From positions 16,761,213 to 16,825,212 of the forward strand of contig NC_065531.1 in NCBI RefSeq assembly GCF_020184175.1: a DNA stretch of 64,000 nt, written 5' to 3'. This stretch comes from Aphis gossypii (taxonomy: Eukaryota; Arthropoda; Insecta; Hemiptera; Aphididae). The notes below the pieces were generated by a model. That model was not told where the DNA came from. It was given only the letters and a program-made list of their open reading frames with translations, and ran no database searches. This document shows, piece after piece, positions 1 through 14,228 of the stretch. The position numbers were made by a program, and so were the translations under genes. Position 1 is the first letter of the stretch. Every line of letters starts with the position of its first letter.

Positions 1-341
1 AGGTCTCAGCTTAAAATTGTATAATGGGATTTATGAATGTACCATCTAATATAATACAATTTCTATGAAATATGATTATAAAATGTTGTGCTCCTTATTT
101 TATATCTTTGATTCACATTTAGAAGTAATCTTATTGGCGACCAGTTTTTATGAAGTGGCGTATAGGCAACACCTGTTTATCGCTATTACTGAGCCTATCA
201 TTTGTACTCATGCCATGTAATAAAGCTATGCTCTGCCCATAATACTTTATTTTAATAAATTATGCAATGATAGTTGCAGATAATTTTACCACTAAAAATT
301 AAAAATGATATTTTAAATATTTTTTATTTATACTCTTACAG

Positions 342-3300
342 ATATGAATATTTTGCCAAATTTGTGGGAAATAGTATTATTAGAAAGGCAAACAAATGTA
401 TTGATTTCAACAAATCACTCATTGTATTCTGTTTCTCATGCTGAATGCAAACAACAAGTATGTTTATGTGCTTAAAAAAAGTAAATATACACTTAATTTT
501 GATTACAATTTTACAGTTTATCGGATTTAATGACACAGATTATAACAATGATATAAGTCCTACAAATTCAATTAAGAAAATTTCTATTTCAGCTGATCAC
601 AAATTTATTGCTCTGTTAAATAATGATAATATAATTTGGATTGGATCTACAGATTTACGAAAAGTTTATAGGATTTATAAGAAACCTTTTTCTAGCTCAA
701 TTGATCAAATGGCTTGGTATTTATGATTATAAATGCTCAATGTATTAAGTACTCTAATAATAATTGCATTTTAAATAGGTGTGGGACGGAAGGTGTGGCG
801 TTGTATTTTAAATCAGAAGAAACAGTGATGATTATTGGTAAAATTGAGGATCAGGTATCTTTTATATATACTGATCCTATTTGGTTGGTATCAGAAATTG
901 ACTGTGTTCGAGTAATTGGAGCATTTTCAAATGATATGTTACAATTAGTACCTCATTATGTACAAGAAATTTTTCGTATTAATAGTACTAGCCCTAGTTC
1001 CTATTTAGTTGAAGCTTCCAAACAATTTGAGGTAATTGATGTATATAAATACCATAAGTATATATCTTAAAAAATATGTTTTTATTATATTTAGAGACGA
1101 AACCACCGAGCTAATGAATACATACATTTAGTAAATCAAATGTTAGAAACTGCAGTAGACCATTGTATCAAAGCTGCAGGACATGAAATTGATACATCAA
1201 CACAAAAGTTATTGATGAAAGTTAGTTTTGATATGCTTAATTAATATAATTTGAAGTCAGGCCATCTATAACTTTTATAGTAGTTACATTTATTTATCTA
1301 CTGTGGAACCTCGATAAGTCGAAACCTTTATAATTCAAAAAAAATTCTGTTCCCTTGCGAAAACCTCGATTACTCAAACATACACGGATAATAATAGATA
1401 TTGTCTTGATAATGATGATTTTTTCGTGTTTATTGTTTTTTATTTATATCGGTATTGCTAGTTTCGATCGATCGATTATGCGTGTGCGGTAATTTTATTT
1501 AATCGTATGTACTTAAAAACTTTAATACTTATATACATTTTAAAAACTCTTTAAGTCAAATTTTTTTTCTAAAACCTTGGTAAGTCGAAAAAATGGCATT
1601 TCCCTTGAATTTCGACTTTTTGAGATTCTACTGTATTTATTTTATTATTTATTAGGTAATTGCTTGTATAAATAATATAGTAGTTAATTAGTATTATATT
1701 AATGCTTCAACACCTTTTGAGCTATTTTTTCATCAATAAAAATATACATATGAGCTCTCATTTATAAAATAATCAACTTAATTTTTTCTTCAAGAGTTAA
1801 TGCTTGACAACCTATTAGAGGTTTAGAGCAGGGGATGGTTATAGATGGTTAGTGGAGAAAAAACAAATGGACTGTCAAAAATATATTTTTTTAATTCTAT
1901 ACCTAATTCAAAATAAGACAGTGACCCCGGCGGCCAAGTTGTGCACATGAGCGTGGTCTAGTTCTGCATCGCCAACATACCTGATCAGAATTATTTGACA
2001 AGGTGGGGACTAAGTGTCTGACCGTCATGGACCAAAACTGGTTGCCGCTGGGTCACAGTCTTATTTTAAATTGGGTATAGTTTTCCGCATATAATAGCTA
2101 TTTGATTTATATTTATAATATTTTAACATTTAATAACATGTTCCATTAGTTATAATGTTATTTATTATTAATAAATTAATATAATGTCCATTAGTACAGT
2201 TTAACATAAATTTACGTGGAAATTATTATAAATTAAATTATGCATCAAATATATTGAATGTATTCTATAATTAACATCACAAAAGGTAAAAGTAATTATA
2301 ATTCTAATAGGCTGCTCAATTTGGAAAAACATTTCTGCAAAATTGGAATCCAGAGCAGTATATAAATCTATGCAGATTACTTAGAGTTCTAAATGCCGTC
2401 CGAGATCCAAAAATTGGTATTTCTATAACATATCCTCAGTAAGTATAAACATTATTTCATCTCAATATATCATGTATGCAATGATATGCATACATTTAAA
2501 AAATGTATTTCAGTATAATTTAAATGTCTTAAAAATTTATATGTATTTAGGCTACAAAAAATATCAGTACAGACATTATTGGATAGACTTGTTGGTCAAC
2601 GACATTATTATTTAGCTTTACAAGCTTCCTCTTATATTCGTATGTCTAGTACTATAGGATCTAGCCGTATTTTAACTCATTGGGCCAAATTTAAGGTTAA
2701 TATTTAAAAAAAAAAATTGTCACTAACTTATTGAATTAGTCTTTAATAGTGTTATTTTTAGGTGAAACAAACACAAGTAGATAAAGAACAATTAGCAATT
2801 ACAATTGCTGATAAACTTGGAAAATATTCTGGAGTTTCATATCATAGTATTGCAGAAATTGCTGCAAATAGTGGCAGAATTCAACTGGCTATAAAAGTAT
2901 GTATAAATGTATAATTAGTATATCAATAGGCTATATAATTATATTCAGGGAGGCTGAAGTTTGGTATATTATTGACAAACAAATGTGTGCACAGTCCCAG
3001 TTACAAATTATCATATCTAACATATTTATAATGAATGCAATAATATGTCCATGATATGTTTGCTACTTATAACATGTGATATTTAAATAGTATTGTGATG
3101 GTAGTGACAGGTGATTATTGCAAATGAAGCGAACATATTGGGCTGATTTGTAGAAGCAGTTATAGTATACACTGTGTTTTCATCTCCAGCCTGGTTTGTT
3201 CTTATTGTGAATAGATTATATTATATGCTAATATGATGACATAATACCGCTGTATTAACACTATTAACCTTTTTTCGTTCAATATATGATTTCTTATTAC

Positions 3301-5504
3301 CTACTGTATTTTTTACCCTCTACCATTAAAGTCCATTCACCATCTACAATATTATGTTTTACAGATGTATATAATATATAAGACCCAATTTTTTTTTTAT
3401 ATGAAAAAAGTTATTTTAATATTTTTAATAACATTATAATAAATATTTTACAAAAAATAAAACATTTAAATTTAATCAAATTCTAGTTTATACTGCCATT
3501 ACTATATTTTGCAATCACCTCAATTCTTCTCACATACAACTAATATAGAAATTTTGCTTTATTCTTTGATTATAAATATTTATTGATATTTAATTTAGTT
3601 ATTTATAATTAACATTTGCACCTACAACAATAATATAACAAAATATTAAATATTTTCTTACCATACTCGATTGACGTTGATTGTGTTATACCTAATCAGT
3701 TATCATCGGTAGTGGTTAGACAACACTAATCCTATACTCCTTTATCAAATCTACTATCTGTATGACATGTTTTATAGGTAGTGAATTCTCGTTCATGTGC
3801 ACAAGTTTGCTACAAAATATAGATGTTACTGTGAAAGGAGTATAGTTTATTAATTTTATACTTAATATTTAGATAAGTTTTGTTAAATATAATATATAAC
3901 CGCTATTGTTATTTATTTTTAAAAATATTTATTACTTTTATTATGCTGTATTGTATAAAATATAAAATTTGTTATAGCTTTTAGATTATGAAACACAAGT
4001 AAATTTGCAAATACCGCTGTTGTTAAAATACCAACAAGATAACATTGCCTTGAAAAAAGCTGTTGAAAGTGGAAATACTGATCTTGTTTATATGGTATTA
4101 CTTCATATGCAAACTTCTATGCCACTTGGAAAATTTCAAGTTAGTTTAAAACTTAAAGTATAAATAATTAATTAAATTTTTGACAACAATTGTACATTTT
4201 TTGAATGGCAATAATCACTACATTTTAATTTAAGTATATTTAATTTTTATTAGATGGAAATAAAAAAAAGTTCTGTTGCTCAAGCTCTTTACATAAAATA
4301 TTGTCATCAACAATCTGGGTACTCACTGTTGGATATGTACACTCAAGAAGATAATCATGAAGAGTTAGCTCTTTATCATATCACTGAGTCTATTAAAACA
4401 AATGTATTATTACAAAATTTATCATATATTTATGAAATCTGATTTATTTTTATTCTACACTTTATTATAATGTATGCACGTGTCATTCTAGAACACCAAA
4501 GAAATGTCTGTATCAATCAATGAAGCCATAAATTGTTATAAAAGAACACGTGATGAATTTTCATTGACTACTTGTGAAAGCCAAATAAAGTTAATACGAT
4601 ATCAAAGCAGTTTAGAAGAAAAATTGAAAAATAATTTTCGTAATTTGACATTGCACGACACTCTTCTTAAGTTATTAGAAATTAATGAACTAAAACTTGC
4701 TGACAAATTACATTCAGAATTCAAAGTCCCTGAAAGAAGGTAAATATAGTATTATTTTTATTTACTTAGTTGAAAGTTACTAAAATAAATAAGTTTAAAT
4801 TTATTTAAGAACTCAATATAAATTACTTATAAGTTATAAGTCAGTTTTAATTAAAAAAATTTTCTAATAAATACTCAAAATAAATACAATTAAGATATTA
4901 TTAAGATAAATTACTATATAATAATAAATATGGTAATAATGAATATAGTTTTATTAACCATGTATGTAATTAGGTATAAAATATAGTTTGTTCAAGTTAA
5001 GAAATGTAGTCAGTGGCCGATTATTGACATGGACATGGTTTTATTATCCACGGTAGGCTTACAAATGGTTGATTTAGTATGGGTAGACAAATGAGTTTTG
5101 TTTGATCATAGTTTGACAAGGACTAGTGGCTGATTACATTTCTTAATTTGAACATAGAATTCTGTCTTTGTATAAAATATAATAAGTTTTTGATCTATAT
5201 TATAATCTTATTTTTAGGTATTGGTGGGCTCGATTAACTATATTAGGTAAACAAGAAGATTGGAATGAGCTTGAAAAGTTATCAAAAATAAAAAAGTCCC
5301 CAATTGGATATGAAGTAATAATACTTAATTTAATTTAATATAGTGTTTTGCATAGTTTTAAACATATTTTTTTTGAAATTTTTTTAGCCATTTGTAGATA
5401 TATGTATTGAACATGGAAATAAATATGAAGCATTAAAATATTTACCAAAAGTAAAAGATGATCTTAAACAAATTTATAATACTAAAATAACATCATTGTC
5501 TTGA
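342..5504 (+). CDS. Vps16: Vps16 (Vps16A-type) HOPS/CORVET core subunit, 5' end outside window
   Basis: Core subunit of the HOPS and CORVET tethers that drive fusion of endosomes, lysosomes and autophagosomes; in the family it pairs with Vps33. Twelve in-window exons: 342-457, 517-716, 779-1031, 1095-1220, 2311-2438, 2551-2695, 2762-2896, 3978-4139, 4254-4403, 4492-4739, 5218-5314, 5388-5504. All have GT-AG borders and the phases close into one frame of about 625 residues. The first exons read as the end of the N-terminal beta-propeller (IIWIGSTDLRK, IDQMAW); later ones match the helical solenoid (RVLNAVRDPKIGI, LLDRLVGQRHY, SRILTHWAKFKV, ESGNTDLVYMVLLHM, SLHDT-like LTLHDTLLKLLE, KKSPIGYEPFVDICIEH). 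The match is to Vps16A rather than the VIPAS39/Vps16B branch. Compared with the family the protein ends early: after LPKVKDDLKQ the frame runs into TGA at 5502-5504, about 50 residues short. Introns carry several MITEs. Confidence 0.95.
1301..1633. mobile_element. Tc1/mariner- or pogo-like MITE in Vps16 intron
   Basis: A 333-bp element lies in the Vps16 intron 1221-2310. The left end CTGTGGAACCTCGATAAGTC and the reverse complement of the right end, CAGTAGAATCTCAAAAAGTC, form imperfect terminal inverted repeats, and both sides carry a TA dinucleotide (1299-1300 and 1634-1635). TA target duplication and the 'gaacctcgataagtcgaa' style of terminus are typical of mariner/pogo-type non-autonomous elements. 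There is no transposase ORF. An internal 'ccttggtaagtcgaaaa' near 1577 repeats the end motif. Confidence 0.7.
1897..2080. mobile_element. GC-rich 184-bp MITE, family 'G1' copy 1 (Vps16 intron)
   Basis: Two inverted termini of 31 bp (1897-1927 and 2050-2080, about 3 mismatches; starting CTATACCTAATTCAAAATAA and CTATACCCAATTTAAAATAA) enclose an unusually GC-rich core with the words TTGTGCACATGAGCGTGG near 1936 and GACCAAAACTGG near 2030. The same core words recur in the same order in the element at 37492-37654. No coding capacity. The family name is mine; I do not recognise it. Confidence 0.7.
3732..3845. mobile_element. Short MITE, probable G1 family copy in reverse orientation (Vps16 intron)
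   Basis: A 114-bp element ends in a perfect 12-bp inverted repeat (CTATACTCCTTT at 3732-3743 and its complement at 3834-3845). On the minus strand its centre reads AACTTGTGCACATGAACGAG, nearly the core of the 1897-2080 element. I therefore place it as a shorter, inverted relative. It sits in the Vps16 intron 2897-3977. Confidence 0.55.
4989..5154. mobile_element. 166-bp inverted-repeat element in Vps16 intron
   Basis: Ends are TGTTCAAGTTAAGAAATGTA and, from the right on the minus strand, TGTTCAAATTAAGAAATGTA: 19 of 20 bases agree, and the similarity continues through TCAG. Size and architecture match the G1 elements, but the core words are less clear (a CATGGACATGG stretch near 5029), so family membership is tentative. 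Located in the intron 4740-5217. Confidence 0.55.
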
Positions 5505-5924
5505 ACTTGTTCCTAATCAAAACGTTTTATAGGTAATTATAAAATATACCTTTATCATTTTAAACATATTTTATAAATGTCCATTTGTTAAAACTGTACT
5601 AATCTTATTTATCCTTTTATTTAAGAATAGTTCAATATTATAATAAATTGTTATTATTTTTATCATATTTAAATTGTTTATTGTTTTAAATAAAAACTAT
5701 ATTATACCAATCCATTCAAATTTTATTATCAATATTTAAAATTAAAATATTTTATTTGACTATTATTTTAGCTTTACCTATATATATATATATATATATA
5801 TATTTACCAAATATTCATATTTTGCATTTTTTTGATGATTTATGTATTTTAATACAATTAAAAAAAAATTCATAATTTGGAGTTGATCAATGTATTCTCT
5901 TATTGTTTGTTATTATTTATGACA

Positions 5925-6700
5925 CAGTAAAACTTCCTTTAATGATCCCCTAAAAGACAGTCACCTTTATATATTATAACAGTCATATTTTTTGTTTCCA
6001 TCAAATGATAAGATTTTTAAGGAAAATATACAAATATTCCGTGTACACCATATTATGTATAGATATATGTCCAGAATAAAAAAAATTTCAAATATTTATG
6101 AGCTTATAACAGTTCATGATTATTATGATTATATTACATCTAACTTATATATGCCATGATGATCACGGAACAGTGTGTTGAGTCCTTATATTTTATCCTG
6201 TATTATTAGTGTTTACTGTCAGTTAAATATTTTACATAACTATAACTCATTTAAAAATTAAAATATCAATAAAAGCCTATGAGATGTCCTAGATAATATT
6301 ATTATCTTTAAGTTTGATAATAGGTAAATTTACTTTGTTATTAAAGCAAATAGCATAAAATTGATTCCGCTGAACAAAAATTTGCTGTTGTATGTATGTA
6401 AGACGGAGACAACACATGCGGGACGCGGGTGTTAAATTAATGTTTTTAAATTTTAATACGTAACAACTGTATTAATTTAAAATTTTACTTAGTAAATATA
6501 TTTTTAATGCTGCTCATATCAAATCATTTTTTAGTTTATATTTTTATATTTAGTATCTTTATTTTTGAATTTACATAGTGGTATCAGAAAGCAATGCATC
6601 TATGTAAATACTTAACAGTCACTTCTATAGGACAGCCACCTTTAAATAATGGTTATTATTTCCGGTACCGTCAATCATTGTTTTATGAGAAGTTTTACTA
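5925..6700. mobile_element. Non-autonomous DNA transposon remnant with AGTAAAACTTC termini
   Basis: The left end at about 5925 begins CAGTAAAACTTCC and the right end, read on the minus strand from about 6700, begins TAGTAAAACTTCTC. Just inside both ends are related stretches (acagtcaccttta near 5959, gacagccaccttta near 6631). The layout fits a roughly 775-bp non-autonomous DNA element, pogo-like by its terminus. No transposase frame is visible and I did not find a clear target duplication. Confidence 0.5.
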
Positions 6701-9700
6701 TATTTAAATGTTTTAATAAATCTATTTATTTAGTTTAAAAAAAAATTAACTTAAATTTATAGAAAAAAACTGTTGTTAATATGTACGATAATTCCAAGTA
6801 AAAAGTCTAAGATTTTTTTTTTTTTTTTTTGCTATGAACTTGTGTTGCAATTAATAAGTTACTGCTTTCAATATCTTATCATATCTATTCATTTTATTTA
6901 TATAAAAAAAAATAACATACTTACTTTAAACTATTGCTTAAAAAAAAAACCCAATTGTAACCCAATATTTACGATTTTATAGTTATAAGGGTTTTAACTT
7001 AAATATATTGTTCAGATCTCACTGAGTAATAAGAATATCAAATTGTATTTTAAATTTAAAAGTAAAATTCTGTATCTAACCCAAAAATACTAGAAAAGTT
7101 AAAAAATAATTTCATAAATACTTTGTACACAATTTATAACATAGGTATGTATACCTACTATAATAAACAAATATTTACTAACTATCATTCGTATGAGTGA
7201 TGTTTTTATTAAACAAGGAATAAGAGTATAACCGATCGGCCACTTAGCAGTTCGACCGAAATACTTCGAGGCTCTAATGATTATTTGTTTTTGGATTGTA
7301 AGTAGTAACTCCAATTTTAATACTAAAATTCTTTAAACAAGTGTGAGACAAAAATATTGATTCCTCGTCTATTCTGAACTAAGCAATAGACCCCAATTAA
7401 TAAATTTGAAATCACGCCATTGAAAGAATTGTGTATTTTAATCTATACAACCAACGTAATTTGTTTCAAAATAATGTTAAAAATACTTCATTATTTCTTA
7501 TGGTATGATTTTTTTGAAAGTGACGTTTCATGGCTCATCACAACCACAGTCTATAGACTATATAGTTATTATTAGTTATATAACACTTTACTCGTCAACT
7601 TTTAACAAAACCGTTCTAGTAACCTACTCCCACCTGTCCCATTATCATAAACGAAGTACTTATAGTTTTTATAATTGTGTGACGAGATTGTATATTTTGT
7701 GATTTTTAAATTATGTCTATTATCAACTTTCATGCCTATCGCACTTAGTACCTACTAACTCACTTCTCACTCATGTACGTGAAACGTACCCTTTCGTATC
7801 TCCATATAAAAGAAGCCTTAACGATTAACACAAAAACTCGTGATTTATGAACTGACAAAAGTATTGATTTGTTCTAAGTTCTTTAGTCCAAACACATTTA
7901 CATATAATTATCAAGTGTCGAAACTATAATGGCCCTCGAGTTACAATGTAATCGATTTTTACGTTAAAAAAAATATAATTTAATGCAATACAACGTGCAA
8001 ACGTATCAAAATATAATATGATATTTTATAACTGTCAGTTTTTCCATTACCTTATTCTTGCCACTAAATGACAGATAATTATACGCTGTCAGAATAGGTA
8101 TTATGTGCATCAAATAATAACATAAAAAAAATCAGAGTAGGTACTTGGGTTTTTTTTTGTAATATATTGTATATATTATTATTTACATGCGGTAATAACA
8201 GGTGAATCCTCGCCATCATAAGTAAAAGTATGATTTCGTACTTGACCTTAGGTCAATGAAAAATGTAAGAATACACGCTTAATTTGTGTTTTTAAAAATA
8301 CGTATGTAACAGACACAACTACAAAAGCGATAGAATAATTGCAAATAATAAAATATGTTTATAATACATTTATTATTTAATTTGTTTAAATCGCTCGGGA
8401 AAATTATTAGCTGTTAAAATATAAACATAATAAAATGTGATGGTGGTTAAAAACTTATGTTATAAATTATAAAAAAGTACATAATAATTCATAAAAAGTA
8501 GATATTTATAATAATATGTATGTAAATATTAAAATATATACTTGCAGATATTTTTTTATTTCTAGTCGTTGTAACATATACCACACCTATCGTTTATCCA
8601 TTTATATATAGCCGTATTTATAGGTATCAATTTTTAACCGTCGAACACTAACATATTAGTCATATTAGTAATACTATATGGCCGATAAAAAGAATTACTT
8701 TAATTGTAAAATAATCACCAGTTATAGTTTATCAATAGGTGCTTATTATATTTATACATTTAAGTATTAACATACTACTTATTAGTACTTATACATCTCT
8801 ATAATAAATTCAATACTAGTAATTTAAATTCTGGTCAGTTTGAGGTAGCTATTACCTATATTAATTCTAAACCAAGAGTGTCTATAAATTTCTAAATAAA
8901 TATAATGACTTAAAAATTATACTATTTTTAAAATTTTAGTTCCACTCTTTATTTTAATCGCAAGTGAACTATTATTTACAACAGAATCAATTTTTTTTCC
9001 AATCTAAAATGAAATTTTTTAAAAAATTTTTAAGTAAAATCGTTTTAATGATATTATATTTTAACATTTCGTATGCGTTGTATTAATGTATTAATTTTCA
9101 CGATAAAATATAATAGATGATGGAGACATTGAAATGTGTTCATATAATGTCTTATCTTAATTTTCTTATGTACTAATTTTTCTTAAGTAGGTACTTACAT
9201 AGCTCGCATCATATAATACGAATAATCCAAGTCATAATATAATAAATGTATTGTCTTATAATAATTATCATAATTTACTAATGATGTGCGAGTTACTATA
9301 ATATGTTGGTAAATACTGGGTACCAACTTTTATATAGGTATAAATTAACAATTGAACATTTTAAGATCTTGTCTAGTCCATTACATAATTTGCATTAAAC
9401 TATCATTATTTAAATAAATATTATACAATATATATAATTATATACCAGGTAAATATAAAATCATTCTCTTAATCTGCTTTTTAATCTATATTAAGATTTT
9501 TAAATAGATAGATATACTAAAATTTAACATAACCTGTATTCTATAATATTTATATTTGATTCTGAGCGTAGCAACTATTATAACTAATAATATACCCACT
9601 AATATTATGTATATAACTATTAACTCTACGAGGCGTAGGCGCAAATCACAATGGTGCTAAGGGTGCTTAGCACCCTCAATTTTAATGCTAGCACCCTGAA

Positions 9701-10919
9701 TCCCGTAATTAGGTAGGTACCTATAACTTAGTGTTACTACCATAATATTCCTATAATAATTACATTTATTAAAATTTCATTAACATATTTATTTATTTTA
9801 AGTTTATTTTAAAGACTATCGGACTTATCAGTTGTTCACATTGAAAGAGATGCATAGTCCTTGATAATGAAATTATTTTAAAAAGTATGCTGAAAATAAA
9901 CTTAAATTGTCATTAAATTTGTAATAAATTAAATTAATTGTTTTACATAAAATGTTAAGTTCTATTTGTGAGATTTATATTTTATTAATACCTATATATG
10001 GTATGGTATTACTAGGGTGTGCGAGGGGCCCCTCACGGGCTGGGTTTGTTTCCTTAAAAATGCTGGTACTTAAGCCCCCCTAATATTTTTGAGTGATTAT
10101 ATAAGGGTTTCTAGAAATAAATTTTTCTAGTTGGTTCTTTGCAGGTGTGTCCAGACGACTCAAAAATAGGAAATGATCTTAAAAGGCAAGTCAAAAATGG
10201 AGTACGTGAGTCGTGAAGCCGTTCACTTATGAAGTTTTTGGTACATTTAGTAGGTATAGGTAGTTCAACAGTCAACATAGGGCAATAGGGTAAAAATTAC
10301 TAATGTAGCCCACTTTTTATAATTTATGATCTTAAATATTTATACTACATCAAACATTCAAAATTTTTTTTTTAAAGTCAACTTATATGATATGATATTT
10401 AGAATTGAACATTTTCTATGAGTTTATGACATCCCACATTAGATTTTGATGGTACTGACCTTGGATTTCAGTAATCAGTATTTTTCATAATAATTGCAGT
10501 AATAAAATTTAAAAAGAAATAACGTGAGAATAGGAATATTTCCGTAACAATGGCAATACCAGTTTTAGAAAAATTAAAATCTTATTTTTTGTAATTATTG
10601 TAGGAGACTTGGCATCAATAATATATATATATTAGCAATTTCTTAATATGATATAATTTTCATTAATATCAATGTTTTGGCTCTTTTTGGGTTGTTTATA
10701 GACATATATATTCGAATAATGTCAATAGGGTTTTCAAAAATTTTCTTACAGAAAATACATAGGCATATTTATTTTGTATGTGTTTGAAGTTGAAATTTTG
10801 ATTACTAATGATTGATTATTAATGATAAATAGGTATAACGATTTTGTTTCTATCGTTCTAATTGTTTTGGTGTACTTGATCTATAACATTAAATATCAGT
10901 CAGTATCATTTATCTATTC

Positions 10920-11070
10920 CAGTGGCGGAGGGAGGTCCTGTGTTTATGTATGTATACTACTATACTAGGGGTCAGACTCTGTGTACGTATTATTTTATAT
11001 ATATGTATAAATCAGTATCTGAGAGGGTCCAGACCCCATGGATCCCCCCCCCCCCGTAAATCCGCCACTG
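10920..11070. mobile_element. hAT-like MITE, G-tract/C-tract type
   Basis: A 151-bp element with ends CAGTGGCGGA and TCCGCCACTG, a 13-base C run near 11045, and imperfect 8-bp flanks atctattc / atctacac (6 of 8). CAGTGGCG-type termini and 8-bp duplications fit hAT elements. Similar elements occur at 15253, 19294, 32976 and 34692. Confidence 0.65.
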
Positions 11071-14019
11071 ATCTACACAATAAAAATTAACATTTTCAAA
11101 GTAAATAAACCAATTTTAAGCATTTCATAACATGGATATAATGAAACTTTTTGATAATGGGAATAATTATCTTATACTAAAATATCCATCGAACATATAA
11201 TTCAAGGTTATAAACCACCGAACAGGATAACAAATTATTTTAAAAAAATATCTATTTTTTTAATAATTACTCTAGTGCCAATAATATACATTATAAGTAA
11301 TAATAATGTAATGTATAAAAAATATGTTCATAAAACCAATGAATTAATAGCCAGTACATATATAGGTACCTATTTATAATTTACAAAAAACAAAAAATAT
11401 CTTTGGTTATCATTTGTGTATTATGTTTGAAATTATATCGTAGACAAAATAATTCTGTCAAGTCTACTCAATTTTTTCAACGATTTCAAATATTTCAATA
11501 TACTTTATAGTTGCTCCTTACATTTTATTAATTTGTATTATCTAATAATATCATTGTACATAATATTTTAAGTGTACCTACCTTATATGTATTTAAATAT
11601 TTTTATTTTAATGGCTTTTTTTTATTTATTTGGTTATTATAGAATTATTTAATCGTACATTGTTAATATAAAATATTAAAAAAATATATAAACCTACATA
11701 ATAGGTATATAGATTTTTTTTTAAATATTATTTATACTTAAATTATAAAAAAAATTGTATTATATTATTATTATTTTTTTATTCAAAGCAAATTTAGAAT
11801 CTGTATACACAATTATTAATAAGCAAATTTTATGTGTATAAATATTAAAATGATATGAATATTGTGTTGAGAAAGAATCGCATTGGTAATACTTCATTAA
11901 TTAATTTACTATTAAGTAAATTTCTACACCATTTACGTTTTTATGCTTGGCGAGTTTTAAGGAAGGGTAATGGTGGATATATGGGATACAAGTGTATTGC
12001 TATGCGTGCTTAAATTTTAATGGAAATGTTTGTACATACTTATAAGCTAAATTATACTGTATTATATTATTAGTATTTTACATTCTTACTCAAACAATCT
12101 GAGTATTATTATTTTTTTAAACAAGCTATTTTCTACTTATTTTTAATTGGACTTTTTATCCAATATACCTATATCATTTTTATCTTAAATTTATAATAAA
12201 TTCATTAGATATTTAACCTAGATTTAACCTTTTTAAACTATTATGCTAAGGTGCATTGACTTATAAGTTATGTCATGTTATGTTATAATTTTGACAGAGT
12301 CAACCTATATCGATTTTTAAAATTAATAATAATAATTATAATATAGTATAAAATTTGCTATTCTTAGATGCTGATCTACAGGCCATTAGTCTCTTTAACT
12401 CAAAATCATTTTTTTTTATCATTTATGTATTCAATTTAAATATCGCATACTTTTTCAGTGAGCTACATAATAATGACGTCATTAGGATAAGAGGTACCTG
12501 AAATCAAATCAAATCATATTGTACAGCATAATATCGAGTTTCCTGGTTTTATTATTATTATTTTTTGTATCTATATATACCTATCTTTGTCCTTCATATA
12601 CTATGATTAAATATTATAATTAAATTTGCATTAATGCTTAAGAAGATTTATTATTTAATATGAATATTCAAAGGTTGGTGGTCCATATCCATGGGTGGGG
12701 AACCCCAAACTCTTCCAATGGTTGTTTCACTGTCGTATTTCGTATAATATATTATATAAATCATATATATGTAATATAATGCATCATTGTCCTCAGATTT
12801 CAATAATTTTCCTATGCAGGATTAGTAAAACTGTATAACCGATTCAAAAGTTCTATGCGGATGTGTGTATTTTAGATGAGAAAAAAAAGCAGCAGAAAAG
12901 GAAAAAAAATTAATCACGTAAGCGTTTCATAACGTAATTTTTTAAGTATAATTTTATAATGCAAAAAGTTTCTTAAAATTGAAATTTTGAACTATTTTAT
13001 TATTGTTAATTATTGGTAACAGAACTATAGAACTGAGAAGAAACTAGAGTCTATTTAACTCACCTTAATAAAATACCTTTTTTTAAAGGAACAAATTCAG
13101 TTAGTGGGTTTGGAAACTTAAAAATCATTTTTGTACTACTAGCACTATAAGACTTCAAAAGTTAATCGATTATTTCAACCTCTTTTTCCACTCGAGAGAT
13201 GTAAGTATATTAATGACACTATACATAAATGTTTTGAATTTTAAAATTATACTAAAACATTGTCATATTTCAGTTTTATTTTAAGTAAGCACTTGAGTTC
13301 AGTGCACTTGAACTTAACTTTAAAATCAGTTTTAGAGTTTTATTATTTCACAAGATCAAGTAATATTTACTTATTACTTCCGTTAGAAAAAACAATATGT
13401 CTAAATTCGTATATTATACTCGTACGTAAAAAAATTGCCGTTTTCGATCTGAAAAATGTTCGTTTAAACCAATCCTAAAATAAGTTATACCTATATAACT
13501 TTATACCTTGTTGAATAAATAATAATTTGAAAAAAATAGATTTATCGTGAAAAATATAAATAATAATGTATTAATTGCTTTTAATAAAAAATAACTTTTT
13601 AAATGATTATATATATATTTTAACAGGTATTTAACATTTTACCGTAATATTTGAAAATCCTAGTTTAAACTTTAATTATAAAGTGTTGGATGTAAAATAA
13701 AGTGAGGTCGAGGTGAGTTGAAAATGTTCATTGCATCATTGTAAATGAACCAATACGTCTTAATATAGTATTATGGATTATGCGTGCAATTAGGTTTTAA
13801 ATTTTCAACCAAACTTTTTGGAAAACTAGATTATAAAAAGTAAGGAATTAATAAATTTATCATATTATATAATTACAGTACAATTAGAATCAAAATTATT
13901 TAAAATTAATTTGTATAGATATCTATGTAAAATCATTAAGGTTAAATCAACACAAGCTTTAAGAGTCAAAATATATAAGCAAATAAAATAAAACTGACCC
14001 ATATAGGTATATAAGGGCG

Positions 14020-14228
14020 CAGGCGCGTAGCTAGAAATTGTTCAAAATTATACATACAAAATTGATTACTTTACGTATATTTAAAGTTTTCACATATATC
14101 ATATATCGATTTAAGATAAATCGTGCTTATGATGCATGTTTTTCTTGATAAAATATGTTAAGTATACCACGGCTGAGGGGGAGGGGGTGTTACTACACCT
14201 GTAACACTCCCCCCTGGCTACGCGCCTG
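14020..14228. mobile_element. hAT-like MITE with CAGGCGCGTAGC termini
   Basis: Terminal inverted repeats CAGGCGCGTAGCTAG and, from the right, CAGGCGCGTAGCCAG enclose about 209 bp containing a 'gagggggtgttac ... gtaacactcccccc' pair near the right end. Flanks taagggcg / caagggtg agree at 6 of 8 positions, both differences being transitions. It lies just downstream of the cuticular gene. Confidence 0.65.

Noticed and set aside
1..341. Looked for the preceding Vps16 exon
   Set aside because: The required exon would have to end with one unpaired base before the acceptor at 341; nothing in 1-340 gives a convincing conserved exon, so the preceding exon is probably outside the window.
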